Positions 52,006-60,659 of a stretch of DNA of 64,000 nucleotides are shown here, piece after piece. Position 1 is the stretch's first letter, and each line of letters opens with the position of its first letter. The stretch is taken from positions 62,001-126,000 of the forward strand of contig NZ_JAKVIL010000002.1 in assembly GCF_022601675.1 (NCBI RefSeq). The letters run 5' to 3'. The notes under the pieces were generated by a model. That model was not told the DNA's origin. It did no database searches and was given only the letters and a program-made list of their open reading frames with translations. The DNA comes from Ancylobacter gelatini (GTDB lineage Bacteria; Pseudomonadota; Alphaproteobacteria; Rhizobiales; Xanthobacteraceae). The position numbers and the translations under genes were made by a program.

Positions 52006-52593
52006 ATGGGTCTCGCCCTCGGATTTGCCGATCCGGTCTTCGATTCCCAGAGCGCCTTCCGCGCGGCGATGTGGGCGTTGGCCCGTCCCGGCCGGCTAGA
52101 ACCGCTGGCCGTCACGCTCGACCCGCCCGCGCCGCTGTCACCTGAGGCGGCAGCGCTGCTGCTGGCTCTGTGCGATTTCGAGACGCCGGTCTGGCTCGAC
52201 GCATCCGCTGCCGCTGTGCCCGAAGTGGCGCGTTTCCTGCGTTTCCACACCGGAGCGCGGATCGTTGCGGAGCCCGGCGCGGCGCGCTTTGTCCTGATCA
52301 CGGACCCGGCGCGGATGGCCGACTTTGCCGAATTTGCGCAGGGCACGCCGGATTATCCGGACATTTCCGCGACGCTGGTGGTGCAGGTGGAGCGCTTCTC
52401 GGCCTCCGGCCTTGTTCTGGAAGGCCCGGGCGTGCCGGGCGTTCGAGGCTTTGGCGCGCAGCCGCTGCCGGCTGATTTCATCGCGCGCATGGTGGCGAAC
52501 CGTGCGGGCTTTCCGCTGGGGGTCGATCTGCTGCTGGCGGGGGCAGGGCATGTTGCCGGGTTGCCGCGCTCGGTCATGGTTCGGGAGGGCTAG
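52006..52593 (+). CDS. phnH: C-P lyase complex subunit PhnH
   Basis: 195 residues, a PLP-transferase-like fold without PLP chemistry that binds PhnJ in the core complex. Features are LGFADPVFDSQSAFRAAMWA, ALLLALCDFETPVWLD, PDYPDISATLVVQVERF and FPLGVDLLLAGAGHVAGLPRS. GGGGAGGATTGAGC precedes ATG 52006, two bases past the phnG stop. PhnI follows after five bases. Confidence 0.94.
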   Translation: MGLALGFADPVFDSQSAFRAAMWALARPGRLEPLAVTLDPPAPLSPEAAALLLALCDFETPVWLDASAAAVPEVARFLRFHTGARIVAEPGAARFVLITDPARMADFAEFAQGTPDYPDISATLVVQVERFSASGLVLEGPGVPGVRGFGAQPLPADFIARMVANRAGFPLGVDLLLAGAGHVAGLPRSVMVREG

Positions 52594-52598
52594 GCGCC

Positions 52599-53684
52599 AT
52601 GTATGTCGCGGCTAAAGGTGGCGAGCGGGCGATCCGCAATGCCCATGCCCTGCTGGCAAAACGCCGGCGCGGAAACCGGGCGCTGCCTGCGCTCACGCTC
52701 GACCAGATCGCGCAGCAACTCAGCCTCGCGGTGGACCGGGTGATGGCGGAGGGTTCGCTCTATGACGTTGAATTGGCGAGCCTTTCGGTCAAGCAGGCGC
52801 GCGGCGACCTGATCGAGGCGATCTTTTTGATCCGCGCGTTCCGCACCACCTTGCCGCGCTTTGGTGCCTCGCAGCCGGTCGATACCGCGGCCATGCTGGT
52901 GCGCCGGCGGGTGTCGGCGACCTATAAGGATCTGCCGGGCGGGCAACTTCTCGGGCCGACCTTCGATTATACGCATCGGTTATTAGATACCTCTCTCGTC
53001 GGCGATATCGGCGCGCCGACGGCGGAAATCGGCGGCGCCGAACCGGCGGACATGCCGCGCGTGACCGACCTGCTCGGCGAGGAAGGGTTGATCGAGAGCG
53101 CGCCCGCCGATGACGGCGCGGAGCCCTTCGACATCACCCGCGCGCCGGTGACTTTCCCGGTCGACCGGCCGACGCGGCTGCAGACTCTGGCGCGGGGCGA
53201 CGAGGGGTATCTGCTCGCGCTCGGCTACTCCACGCAGCGCGGCTATGCGCGCTCGCACCCCTTCGTCGGTGAAATCCGCGTGGGCGATGTCGAGGTCAAG
53301 CTGTTCGTCGAGGAGCTGGGCTTCGAGGTGTCGCTGGGGACGGTGCAGGTCACCGAGTGCCAGATGGTCAACCAGTTCAAGGGCAGTGCCGAGGTGCCGC
53401 CGCAGTTCACCCGCGGCTATGGCCTCGTCTTCGGCCAAAGCGAGCGCAAGGCGATGGCGATGGCGCTGGTGGAGCGGGCGCTGCGCTGGAAGGAACTGGG
53501 CGAGGAGCCCGGAGCGCCGGCGCAGGACGAGGAGTTCGTGCTGTCCCACTGCGACAACGTACAGGCCACCGGCTTCGTCGAGCATTTGAAGCTGCCGCAC
53601 TACGTCGATTTCCAGGCCGAGCTGGACCTTGTGCGGCGCATGCGTGCCGAACATGAGGCCGAACTCAAGGAGGCGGCCGAATGA
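52599..53684 (+). CDS. phnI: C-P lyase complex subunit PhnI
   Basis: 361 residues, the catalytic nucleosidase of the pathway: it removes adenine from ATP and places the phosphonate at C1 of ribose triphosphate. Marks are the opening MYVAAKGGERAIRNAHALLA, LIEAIFLIRAFRTTLPRFGA, RVSATYKDLPGGQLLGPTFD and the His cluster in the C-terminal ..LSHCDNVQATGFVEHLKLPHYVDFQAELDL region. Its stop overlaps the PhnJ start (ATGA). Confidence 0.96.
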   Translation: MYVAAKGGERAIRNAHALLAKRRRGNRALPALTLDQIAQQLSLAVDRVMAEGSLYDVELASLSVKQARGDLIEAIFLIRAFRTTLPRFGASQPVDTAAMLVRRRVSATYKDLPGGQLLGPTFDYTHRLLDTSLVGDIGAPTAEIGGAEPADMPRVTDLLGEEGLIESAPADDGAEPFDITRAPVTFPVDRPTRLQTLARGDEGYLLALGYSTQRGYARSHPFVGEIRVGDVEVKLFVEELGFEVSLGTVQVTECQMVNQFKGSAEVPPQFTRGYGLVFGQSERKAMAMALVERALRWKELGEEPGAPAQDEEFVLSHCDNVQATGFVEHLKLPHYVDFQAELDLVRRMRAEHEAELKEAAE

Positions 53685-54736
53685 CTACCGCAACGCTCGG
53701 GGGCATGCCCGCCATCACCTATAACTTCGCCTATCTCGACGAGCAGACCAAGCGGATGATCCGCCGCGCGATCCTGAAGGCGATCGCGGTTCCCGGCTAT
53801 CAGGTGCCGTTCGCCGCGCGCGAAATGCCGATGCCCTATGGCTGGGGCACCGGCGGCGTGCAGGTTACCGCCGCCGTGCTCGGTCCGGACGATGTGCTCA
53901 AAGTGATCGACCAGGGCGCGGACGACACCACCAATGCGGTGGCGATACGCGGCTTCTTCGAGAAGACCGCCGGGGTGGCGACCACCACCGCGACCACGGA
54001 GGCGACCGTGATCCAGACCCGCCACCGCATTCCCGAGACGCCGCTGCGGGACGACCAGATCCTGGTCTATCAGGTGCCGATCCCGGAGCCGCTGCGCTTT
54101 CTCGAACCGCGAGAGACCGAGACGCGGCAGATGCACGCGCTCGAAGAATACGGGCTGATGCATGTGAAGCTCTATGAGGACATCGCCCGCCACGGCCATA
54201 TCGCCACCACCTACGCCTATCCGGTCGAGGTCGCGGGGCGCTATGTGATGGACCCGTCGCCGATCCCGAAATTCGACAACCCGAAGATGGACGACTGCCC
54301 GGCGCTCCAGCTTTTCGGCGCCGGCCGCGAGAAGCGCATCTACGCGATCCCGCCGCATACCCGCGTGCGCTCGCTGGATTTCGAGGACCACCCGTTCGAG
54401 GTGCAGCGCTTCGCGCAGCCTTGCGCGCTGTGCGCGGCGCGGGGCGTGTATCTCGATGAGGTGATCCTCGATGATCGCGGCGGGCGGATGTTCGTGTGTT
54501 CAGACACCGATTATTGCGAAAGCCGGCAGGCGGCCGGGCATCGCGGCGAGATGGCGCCGCCGGATGCGGCCTTGCCCCAACCCGTTTCCCCACGGGGCGA
54601 GGATGCCACGCGTGTTAGCGATGATGCGTCTTCCGACCTCTCCGCGTCCGCGAGAGGCCGCCCCGCCGGGGCGGGTGCAGGGGCGGGTACAGGAGCGGGT
54701 ACAGGAGCGGGCGGCACGGAGGCTGGCCATGACTGA
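53681..54736 (+). CDS. phnJ: C-P lyase PhnJ with an unusual low-complexity tail
   Basis: The radical-SAM enzyme that breaks the carbon-phosphorus bond. The core (about 1-290) has ITYNFAYLDEQTKRMIRRAI, YGWGTGGVQVTAAVLGPDD, RFLEPRETETRQMHALEEYG and the Cys cluster PCALCAARGVYLDEV...MFVCSDTDYCESR, giving the three cluster Cys plus the catalytic one. Typical PhnJ stops near there (about 280-295 residues). Here about 55 further residues follow, ending in Gly/Ala/Thr repeats encoded by a 12-base tandem repeat. The last eight bases overlap the phnK start. Confidence 0.95.
   Translation: MTTATLGGMPAITYNFAYLDEQTKRMIRRAILKAIAVPGYQVPFAAREMPMPYGWGTGGVQVTAAVLGPDDVLKVIDQGADDTTNAVAIRGFFEKTAGVATTTATTEATVIQTRHRIPETPLRDDQILVYQVPIPEPLRFLEPRETETRQMHALEEYGLMHVKLYEDIARHGHIATTYAYPVEVAGRYVMDPSPIPKFDNPKMDDCPALQLFGAGREKRIYAIPPHTRVRSLDFEDHPFEVQRFAQPCALCAARGVYLDEVILDDRGGRMFVCSDTDYCESRQAAGHRGEMAPPDAALPQPVSPRGEDATRVSDDASSDLSASARGRPAGAGAGAGTGAGTGAGGTEAGHD
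54671..54706 (+). repeat. 12-bp tandem repeat in the phnJ tail
   Basis: Three tandem units of GCGGGTRCAGGR (the last two identical) encode AGAGTGAGTGAG. Copy number changes would keep the frame. Confidence 0.85.
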
Positions 54737-55505
54737 ACAGCCCCTGCTGATCGCCGAGACGCTCGGCAAGAATTATGGCGCGCGCATCGGCTGCCGCGAC
54801 GTGGCGCTGGAGGTCTATCCCGGCGAAGTGCTGGCGGTGGTCGGGGAATCCGGCTCGGGCAAGTCTACCCTGCTCGGCCTGCTTTCCACCGAGCTGGAGC
54901 CGAGCGCGGGGCGCGTCTCCTACCGACTGCGCGACGGCAGCCTGCGCGATCTGGCGACGCTCGGCGCGGCGGAACGCCGGCTGCTGATGCGCACCGACTG
55001 GGGCTTTGTGCGGCAGAACCCCGCGGACGGCCTGCGCATGGCGGTCTCGGCCGGCGGCAATGTCGGCGAGCGGCTGATGGCGGTGGGGCGCCGCCATTAT
55101 GGCGACATCCGCACGGAAGCGCTGGACTGGCTCGGCCGCGTGGAAATCGCGGCGGACCGGATCGACGACGACCCGCGCAGTTTCTCCGGCGGCATGCGCC
55201 AGCGCCTGCAGATCGCGCGCAATCTGGTGACGCGCCCGCGCCTCGTCTTCATGGACGAGCCGACCGGGGGGCTCGACGTCTCGGTGCAGGCGCGCCTGCT
55301 CGACCTCGTGCGCTCGCTGGTGTCGGAAATGGGGCTGGCGGTGATCATCGTCACCCATGACCTCGCGGTGGCGCGGCTGTTGTCGCACCGCATGGTGGTG
55401 ATGCGGCAGGGGCGGGTGATCGAGACCGGGCTGACCGATCAGGTGCTCGACGACCCGCGCGAGCCCTATACGCAACTGCTGGTGTCCTCGGTGCTGGCGG
55501 CGTGA
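54729..55505 (+). CDS. phnK: C-P lyase ATPase subunit PhnK
   Basis: 258 residues, an ABC-type ATPase that docks on the PhnGHIJ core rather than a membrane. Walker A is GESGSGKSTLLGLLS, signature FSGGMRQRLQIARNL, Walker B LVFMDEPTGGLDV, switch His IVTHDLAVA. PhnK-specific stretches include TDWGFVRQNPADGLRM and SAGGNVGERLMAVG. ATG 54729 overlaps the phnJ stop by eight bases. PhnL follows after ten bases. Confidence 0.95.
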   Translation: MTEQPLLIAETLGKNYGARIGCRDVALEVYPGEVLAVVGESGSGKSTLLGLLSTELEPSAGRVSYRLRDGSLRDLATLGAAERRLLMRTDWGFVRQNPADGLRMAVSAGGNVGERLMAVGRRHYGDIRTEALDWLGRVEIAADRIDDDPRSFSGGMRQRLQIARNLVTRPRLVFMDEPTGGLDVSVQARLLDLVRSLVSEMGLAVIIVTHDLAVARLLSHRMVVMRQGRVIETGLTDQVLDDPREPYTQLLVSSVLAA

Positions 55506-55515
55506 GGGGGATGGA

Positions 55516-56337
55516 ATGACGACGACGGACAACGCCTCTCACCCCGCCTCTCTCGCCGTCGAGGAGAGGGAACCGGAGGAACGCATGGCCTCGGCCAGCC
55601 GGAGCGAGGTCGCCCCGCAGGGGCAAATGAGGGGGGAGGGGGCCCTGCTTGCGGTTTCCAGCCTCTCCAAGACCTTCGTGCTGCATCTGCGCGAGGGGGC
55701 GCGGCTGCCGGTGGTCTCCGGCGCGGCGTTCGAGCTGTATCCGGGCGAATGCGTGGCGCTGGGCGGGCCTTCGGGCGCGGGCAAAAGTTCGCTGCTGAAG
55801 ATGATCTACGGCAATTACCGCGTGGATGCCGGCGCCATTCTCGTGCGTGACGGCGACGAGACCGTCGATGTCGCGAGCGCCGCGCCGCGCCGCCTGATCC
55901 GGCTGCGGGCCGGCACGATCGGCTATGTCAGCCAGTTCCTGCGCGTGATCCCGCGCGTGAGCGCGCTCGACGTGGTGGCCGAGCCGCTGGTCGGCGACGG
56001 GGTGCCCCGCGAGGAGGCGACCCGCCGCGCCGCTGATCTGCTGGCGCGGCTCAACCTGCCGGAGCGGCTGTGGGGCCTGCCGCCGGCCACCTTCTCCGGC
56101 GGCGAGCAGCAGCGCGTGAACATCGCGCGCGGGCTGATCGCCTTTCGCCCGCTGCTGCTGATGGACGAGCCCACCGCCTCGCTGGACGCGGCCAACCGGG
56201 CGGTGGTGATCGGGCTGATCGAGGAAAAGAAGCGGGCCGGCGTCGGCATACTCGGCATCTTCCACGACGCGGAAGTGCGCGAGGCGGTGTGCGGCCGGGT
56301 GATCGATGTGACGGAATTCGGCCGGCAAATGGCGTGA
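55516..56337 (+). CDS. phnL: C-P lyase ATPase-like subunit PhnL
   Basis: 273 residues as called. Walker A GGPSGAGKSSLLKMIYG, signature FSGGEQQRVNIARGL, Walker B LLLMDEPTASLD, switch His region GIFHDAEVREAV. The ABC domain begins near residue 43 (LLAVSSLSKTFVLHLREG). The first 40 residues look like translated intergenic DNA containing a CCTCTC/GGAGAGG hairpin. A strong GGAGG precedes the in-frame ATG 55585, which may be the true start (250 residues). PhnL associates with PhnK on the core. Confidence 0.93.
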   Translation: MTTTDNASHPASLAVEEREPEERMASASRSEVAPQGQMRGEGALLAVSSLSKTFVLHLREGARLPVVSGAAFELYPGECVALGGPSGAGKSSLLKMIYGNYRVDAGAILVRDGDETVDVASAAPRRLIRLRAGTIGYVSQFLRVIPRVSALDVVAEPLVGDGVPREEATRRAADLLARLNLPERLWGLPPATFSGGEQQRVNIARGLIAFRPLLLMDEPTASLDAANRAVVIGLIEEKKRAGVGILGIFHDAEVREAVCGRVIDVTEFGRQMA

Positions 56338-56358
56338 GATGTGCGGCGTGAGGATGTG

Positions 56359-57516
56359 ATGAACGAGACGATGGGTGAGACCGTGCTGGGCAATGCCCGG
56401 CTGGTGCTGCCGGACGAGGTGAGGGCCGGCCATGTGGTGCTGCGCGACGGCGTGATCGCCGAGATCGGCGAGGGGGCGCTGCCGCGCGGCGCGATCGACC
56501 TTGAGGGCGATTACCTCATGCCCGGCCTTGTCGAACTGCACACCGATGCGGTGGAAGGCCACCTCTATCCCCGCCCGCGCGTGATGTGGAACGCGATGGC
56601 GGCGGTGACCGCCTATGACGCGCAGATTGCCAGCGCCGGCATCACCACCGTGTTCGACTCGTTGCGGGTATGGCCGGACAAGCGGGCGGTGGGCATGGAT
56701 GGCGACGCACCGCTGCTGCTGCGCACGCTGCGCGAGGCCGGGGAGGTCGGCATGCTGCGCGCCGAGCACCACGTGCATCTGCGCTGCGAGGTCGCCGCCG
56801 AGGGCGTGGTGGAGGATGCGCAGGCGCTGATGGAAGAGGCCGATGTGCGCCTGATCTCGCTGATGGACCACACGCCGGGCCAGCGCCAGTTCCTCACCCA
56901 GGAGCATTTCCGCAATTACTACATGAAGAAAAGCGGCATCACCGAAGCCGAGATGGACGTGATCGTCGAGAAGCGGCTGGAGGCGCATCGCCTGCATGCG
57001 CGTCCGAACCGTCAGGCGCTGGTGGCGCTGGCCCATGAGCGCGCCATCGTGCTGGCGAGCCATGACGACGCCACCGGCGCCCATGTGACCGAAGCGCTGG
57101 AGGATGGCGTCGCCATCGCCGAATTCCCGACCACAACCGAGGCGGCGGCGGGCTCGCACAAGGCCGGCATTCAGGTGCTGATGGGCGCGCCCAATCTGGT
57201 GCGCGGCGGCTCGCATGCCGGCAATATCGCGGCCGAGAGCCTCGCCCGCGCCGGGACGCTGGACATCCTGTCGTCGGACTATGTGCCCGGCAGCCTGCTG
57301 CTCGCCGCCTTCGACCTGCCGCGCCGGGTCGAGGGCATCGATCTTGCCGCCGCCACCCGGCTGGTGAGCGCCAATCCGGCCCGCGCCGCCGGCATGGACG
57401 ATCGCGGTCGGATCGCCCCCGGATTGCGCGCGGACCTGATAAGGGTGGCGCTGGCCGGCGCCGGCGAGGTGCCGGTGGTGCGGATGGTGTGGCGCGAAGG
57501 CGAACGGGTGGCGTGA
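56359..57516 (+). CDS. phnM: alpha-D-ribose 1-methylphosphonate 5-triphosphate diphosphatase PhnM
   Basis: 385 residues, an amidohydrolase-family enzyme that removes pyrophosphate from the ribose phosphonate triphosphate. Metal-site segments are LMPGLVELHTDAVEGHLYPRP, AEHHVHLRCEVAAEGVV, SLMDHTPGQRQF, VLASHDDATGAHV and LSSDYVPGSLL. ATG 56359 follows GAGG; GTG 56341 and ATG 56371 are alternatives. The stop overlaps the GTG start of phnN. Confidence 0.95.
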   Translation: MNETMGETVLGNARLVLPDEVRAGHVVLRDGVIAEIGEGALPRGAIDLEGDYLMPGLVELHTDAVEGHLYPRPRVMWNAMAAVTAYDAQIASAGITTVFDSLRVWPDKRAVGMDGDAPLLLRTLREAGEVGMLRAEHHVHLRCEVAAEGVVEDAQALMEEADVRLISLMDHTPGQRQFLTQEHFRNYYMKKSGITEAEMDVIVEKRLEAHRLHARPNRQALVALAHERAIVLASHDDATGAHVTEALEDGVAIAEFPTTTEAAAGSHKAGIQVLMGAPNLVRGGSHAGNIAAESLARAGTLDILSSDYVPGSLLLAAFDLPRRVEGIDLAAATRLVSANPARAAGMDDRGRIAPGLRADLIRVALAGAGEVPVVRMVWREGERVA

Positions 57517-58112
57517 GCGTGGACGCGGTGGAGAAAAACGCCGCCGGGGGCATCGGCAGTTCCGGCGCGGGGCTCTTGGTGTTCGTGGTCGGCCCGTCCG
57601 GGGCGGGCAAGGACACGCTGCTGTCCTATGCCAGGCAGCGTCTGGCGGAGCGCGAGGGCATCCTGTTCGCGCGCCGGCGCATCACCCGCGCGACCGACCA
57701 CACCGAGGATCATCTCAGCCTCGATGTCGACGCCTTCGAGCGCGGCGTGGCGGAGGGACGCTTCCCGCTGTACTGGCGCGCCAACGGGCTCGGCTACGCG
57801 CTGGGCGAGGAGGTGGCCAGCGCGATCGACCAGGGCGGCATCGTGGTGGCCAACGGCTCGCGCGCGGCGGTGGCGCAGGCCCGGCGGCTGTTCGCGCGCG
57901 TCAAGGTGGTGCTGGTCACCGCCCCGCCGGAGGTGCTGGCGGCCCGCATCAGCGCGCGGGGGCGCGAGGGTGGCGAGGCGGCGGCGCAGCGGCTCGCCCG
58001 CGAGCCGAGGATCGACCTTCCGCCCGACCTCATCCTCATCAATGATGGCGGCATCGAACAGGCGGGCGAGCGGCTGACGGCCTATCTCGCCGGGCTGTGC
58101 GCGCGGCTCTGA
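57513..58112 (+). CDS. phnN: ribose 1,5-bisphosphate phosphokinase PhnN
   Basis: 199 residues of the guanylate-kinase-like family, converting ribose 1,5-bisphosphate to PRPP and so recycling the sugar. Walker A is GPSGAGKDTLLSYA near residue 28. RRRITRATDHTEDHLSLD and FPLYWRANGLGYALGEEV form the substrate lid, and LITA-type VVLVTAPPEVLAARISARG follows. GTG 57513 overlaps the phnM stop (GTGA). A short N-terminal Gly/Ser stretch precedes the domain. Last gene of the operon; no phnCDE transporter or phnP is in the window. Confidence 0.94.
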   Translation: MSVDAVEKNAAGGIGSSGAGLLVFVVGPSGAGKDTLLSYARQRLAEREGILFARRRITRATDHTEDHLSLDVDAFERGVAEGRFPLYWRANGLGYALGEEVASAIDQGGIVVANGSRAAVAQARRLFARVKVVLVTAPPEVLAARISARGREGGEAAAQRLAREPRIDLPPDLILINDGGIEQAGERLTAYLAGLCARL

Positions 58113-58120
58113 AAACGCGA

Positions 58121-58142
58121 ATGGCCGGGCGAGCCCGGCCAT
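58121..58142. terminator. hairpin between phnN and sciP
   Basis: Perfect 10-bp arms ATGGCCGGGC/GCCCGGCCAT with a two-base loop, nine bases after the phnN stop and between convergent genes. No T run; termination efficiency uncertain. Confidence 0.55.
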
Positions 58143-58169
58143 GGCGACAATGGGAAGGCAAGGCGCGGG

Positions 58170-58445
58170 CTATTGCCGGTATTGCTGAATACGGGTGGTG
58201 CGCAGGCCGGCGAGGCCGTGGCGGTCGATCGACGCCTGCCAGGACAGGAATTCCTCGGTGGTCAGCGTATAGCGCTTGCACGCCTCCTCAAGGCTGAGGA
58301 GGCCGCCACGAACGGCGGCGACGACTTCCGCCTTGCGACGGATGACCCACCGCCTGGTGTTGGGCGGGGGCAAGTCGGCAATGGTTAACGGACTTCCGTC
58401 CGGCCCGATTACGTATTTCACCCTCGGGCGATAGGGTTCGCTCAT
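58170..58445 (-). CDS. sciP: CtrA inhibitor SciP (DUF1153 family)
   Basis: 91 residues. The sequence YRPRVKYVIGPDGSPLTIAD, LPPPNTRRWVIRRKAEVVAA and SLEEACKRYTLTTEEFLSW is the highly conserved SciP/DUF1153 protein, a helix-turn-helix factor that in Caulobacter binds CtrA and blocks its promoters in G1 cells. ATG 58445 is the conserved start. It diverges from mnmA across 260 bases. This marks the genome as an alphaproteobacterium with the CtrA cell-cycle circuit. Confidence 0.95.
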   Translation of the reverse strand: MSEPYRPRVKYVIGPDGSPLTIADLPPPNTRRWVIRRKAEVVAAVRGGLLSLEEACKRYTLTTEEFLSWQASIDRHGLAGLRTTRIQQYRQ

Positions 58446-58705
58446 GGTACGCTCACTAAAAACACCCAATCAATGCTGGTAGCATAGACAGGCAGCCTTA
58501 AATATTTTCCTAAGCGAATCACCCGATCTTGAAAGTCTGCTGCGTAGTGCTTCGTTAATATTGTCGAAACGCTTTGTTTACGTTTGACGCATGGCTATGA
58601 TGCGGGGCGCGCGCATGGAAGAGCGCCGAAGCCTGCCGATTGGGGTTCATAGAAGCGCCGGGGTACTCTATATAGAGCCTTCCGTGCCCCGAACCCGCAG
58701 CACCG

Positions 58706-59908
58706 ATGATCCGTCTCGACGACACATCCCGCGCTCCCAGCCAGACCCGCGTCGTGGTGGCCATGTCCGGCGGCGTGGATTCCTCCGTGGTCGCCGCGCT
58801 CTATGCGCAGGCCGGCTATGATGTGCTCGGTGTCACGCTCCAGCTCTATGATCACGGCGAGGCGATGCACCACCGCCCGGGCGCGTGCTGCGCGGGACAG
58901 GACATCTATGATGCGCGCACCGTCGCCGAGAAGCTGGGCATTCCCCATTACGTGCTCGACTATGAAAGCCGGTTCCGCCACGCGGTGATCGAGCGCTTCG
59001 CCGATGCCTATGCCAGCGGCGAGACGCCGATCCCCTGCGTGGACTGCAACCGCACGGTGAAGTTCCGCGACCTGCTGGAGACCGCGCGCGATCTCGGCGC
59101 CGACATTCTCGCCACCGGCCATTACGTGACCAGCCGCGCGCTGCCGGAGGGCGGGCGCGCGCTGTTCCGTCCGCAGGACGAGAGCCGCGACCAGAGCTAC
59201 TTCCTCTACGCCACCACCCAGGCGCAGATCGACATGCTGCGCTTCCCGCTCGGCGAGACCAGCAAGCCGGAAGTGCGCGCGCTGGCGGAAAGATTCGGGC
59301 TGAAGGTGGCGGACAAGCCGGACAGCCAGGACATCTGCTTTGTGCCCACGGGGCGCTACACCGACATCGTCGAGAAGCTGCGCCCCGAGGCCGCCGAGCC
59401 GGGCGACATCCTGCATCTCGACGGACGGGTGCTCGGCCGGCACAACGGCGTGATGCGCTACACCATCGGCCAGCGCAAGGGGCTCGGCATTTCCAGCGCC
59501 GAGCCGCTCTATGTGGTCGGCATCGAGGCCGCGAGCCGCCGGGTGCTGGTCGGCCCGCGCAGCGCGCTCGGCGTCGCGGTGGTGCCGGTGGACGAAGTGA
59601 ACTGGCTTGGCGACGGCACGCTGGACGAGGCGCTGGCCAGTGAGCGCGAGATCTTTGTGAAGGTGCGCTCGACCCGTGCGCCGGTGCCCGGCCATCTGGC
59701 GCGGGCGGCGGACGGCTCGGTTACGGTGCATCTTCACATGGCGGAGGAAGGCGTGGCGCCGGGGCAGGCCTGCGTGTTCTACGAGGATGGCGGCCCGGCC
59801 GCGCGGCTGCTGGGCGGCGGCGCCATCCGCCGCGCGCGCCCATCCTTCACGCAGATGACACGCGGTGCGGCGATGGTGACCGATACGCCGACGGCGCGAG
59901 TCGGATAG
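58706..59908 (+). CDS. mnmA: tRNA-specific 2-thiouridylase MnmA
   Basis: 400 residues. It thiolates U34 of tRNA-Lys, -Glu and -Gln. The PP-loop [19 protein letters not shown] binds [54 protein letters not shown] and the second catalytic Cys in [12 protein letters not shown] are all present, as is IGQRKGLG. The start [12 protein letters not shown] has a weak ribosome site (CCGATG context). Single gene, divergent from sciP; pmtA follows after 49 bases. Confidence 0.96.
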   Translation: MIRLDDTSRAPSQTRVVVAMSGGVDSSVVAALYAQAGYDVLGVTLQLYDHGEAMHHRPGACCAGQDIYDARTVAEKLGIPHYVLDYESRFRHAVIERFADAYASGETPIPCVDCNRTVKFRDLLETARDLGADILATGHYVTSRALPEGGRALFRPQDESRDQSYFLYATTQAQIDMLRFPLGETSKPEVRALAERFGLKVADKPDSQDICFVPTGRYTDIVEKLRPEAAEPGDILHLDGRVLGRHNGVMRYTIGQRKGLGISSAEPLYVVGIEAASRRVLVGPRSALGVAVVPVDEVNWLGDGTLDEALASEREIFVKVRSTRAPVPGHLARAADGSVTVHLHMAEEGVAPGQACVFYEDGGPAARLLGGGAIRRARPSFTQMTRGAAMVTDTPTARVG

Positions 59909-59957
59909 CGCTTGAGGACACAACCCGCCGCGGCGGGCCGAGGGGAGACGAACGACG

Positions 59958-60647
59958 ATGAGCACCGATCTCGATCGCACCACGGTGGAAGAAGCCTATG
60001 CGAAATGGGCGCCGATCTACGATGTGGTCTTCGGGGCGGTGTTCGAGGCCGGCCGCAAGGTGGCGATCCAGGCGGCCGAGCGCATCGGCGGGCGGATGCT
60101 CGAATTCGGCGTCGGCACCGGCTTCGCCCTCCCGGCCTATAAGCGCGGCAACCGCCTTATCGGCGTCGATATCTCCGAACCCATGCTGCAAAAGGCGCGC
60201 GAGCGGGTGGAGAAGGAGAAGCTCGACCACGTCGAGGGCCTGTGCCTGATGGACGGCGCCCATATGGGCTTCGCCGATGAGAGCTTCGACGTGGTGGTCG
60301 CGCAGTTCGTCATCACCGTGGTGCCGCACCCGGAGGAGACGCTGGACGAGATGGCCCGCGTGCTGAAGCCCGGCGGCGAGATCATCCTGGTCAACCATCT
60401 CGGCGCCGAGGACGGCCCGCGCGCAGTGTTCGAGCGCTGGTTCGCCCGCCGCGCCCGCAAGCTGGGCTGGCGCCCGGAATTCCAGTTCGCCCGCCTGCGC
60501 AACTGGGCGGTGGCCAACGGCACGGTGGACCTGCCGATCAAGCGCGACGTGGCGCTCGGCATGTACACGCTGGTGCGCTTTCGCAAGCGCAGCGCGGCGG
60601 AAGTGGCCGGCGCGGAAGAAGGTGCCGAGGTCGCGCTGGCGGGGTGA
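59958..60647 (+). CDS. pmtA: phosphatidylethanolamine N-methyltransferase, PmtA type
   Basis: 229 residues, SAM-dependent class I methyltransferase. It opens with the PmtA signature VEEAYAKWAPIYDVVFGAVF, then motif I MLEFGVGTGFALPAY, motif II LIGVDISEPML, VVVAQFVITVVPHPEETLDE and MARVLKPGGEIILVNHL. It would methylate phosphatidylethanolamine stepwise to phosphatidylcholine, as in Rhodobacter and rhizobia. The C-terminal Ala/Glu tail is variable. GGGGAGACGAACGACG precedes the start. Confidence 0.9.
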   Translation: MSTDLDRTTVEEAYAKWAPIYDVVFGAVFEAGRKVAIQAAERIGGRMLEFGVGTGFALPAYKRGNRLIGVDISEPMLQKARERVEKEKLDHVEGLCLMDGAHMGFADESFDVVVAQFVITVVPHPEETLDEMARVLKPGGEIILVNHLGAEDGPRAVFERWFARRARKLGWRPEFQFARLRNWAVANGTVDLPIKRDVALGMYTLVRFRKRSAAEVAGAEEGAEVALAG

Positions 60648-60659
60648 GTGCGAAGCTCC

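Noticed and set aside
58446..58705. CtrA-box candidate TTAA-N7-CCTA near 58498 and scattered GANTC sites between sciP and mnmA
   Set aside because: Only one half matches TTAA-N7-TTAA and such short matches are expected by chance in this AT-rich gap.
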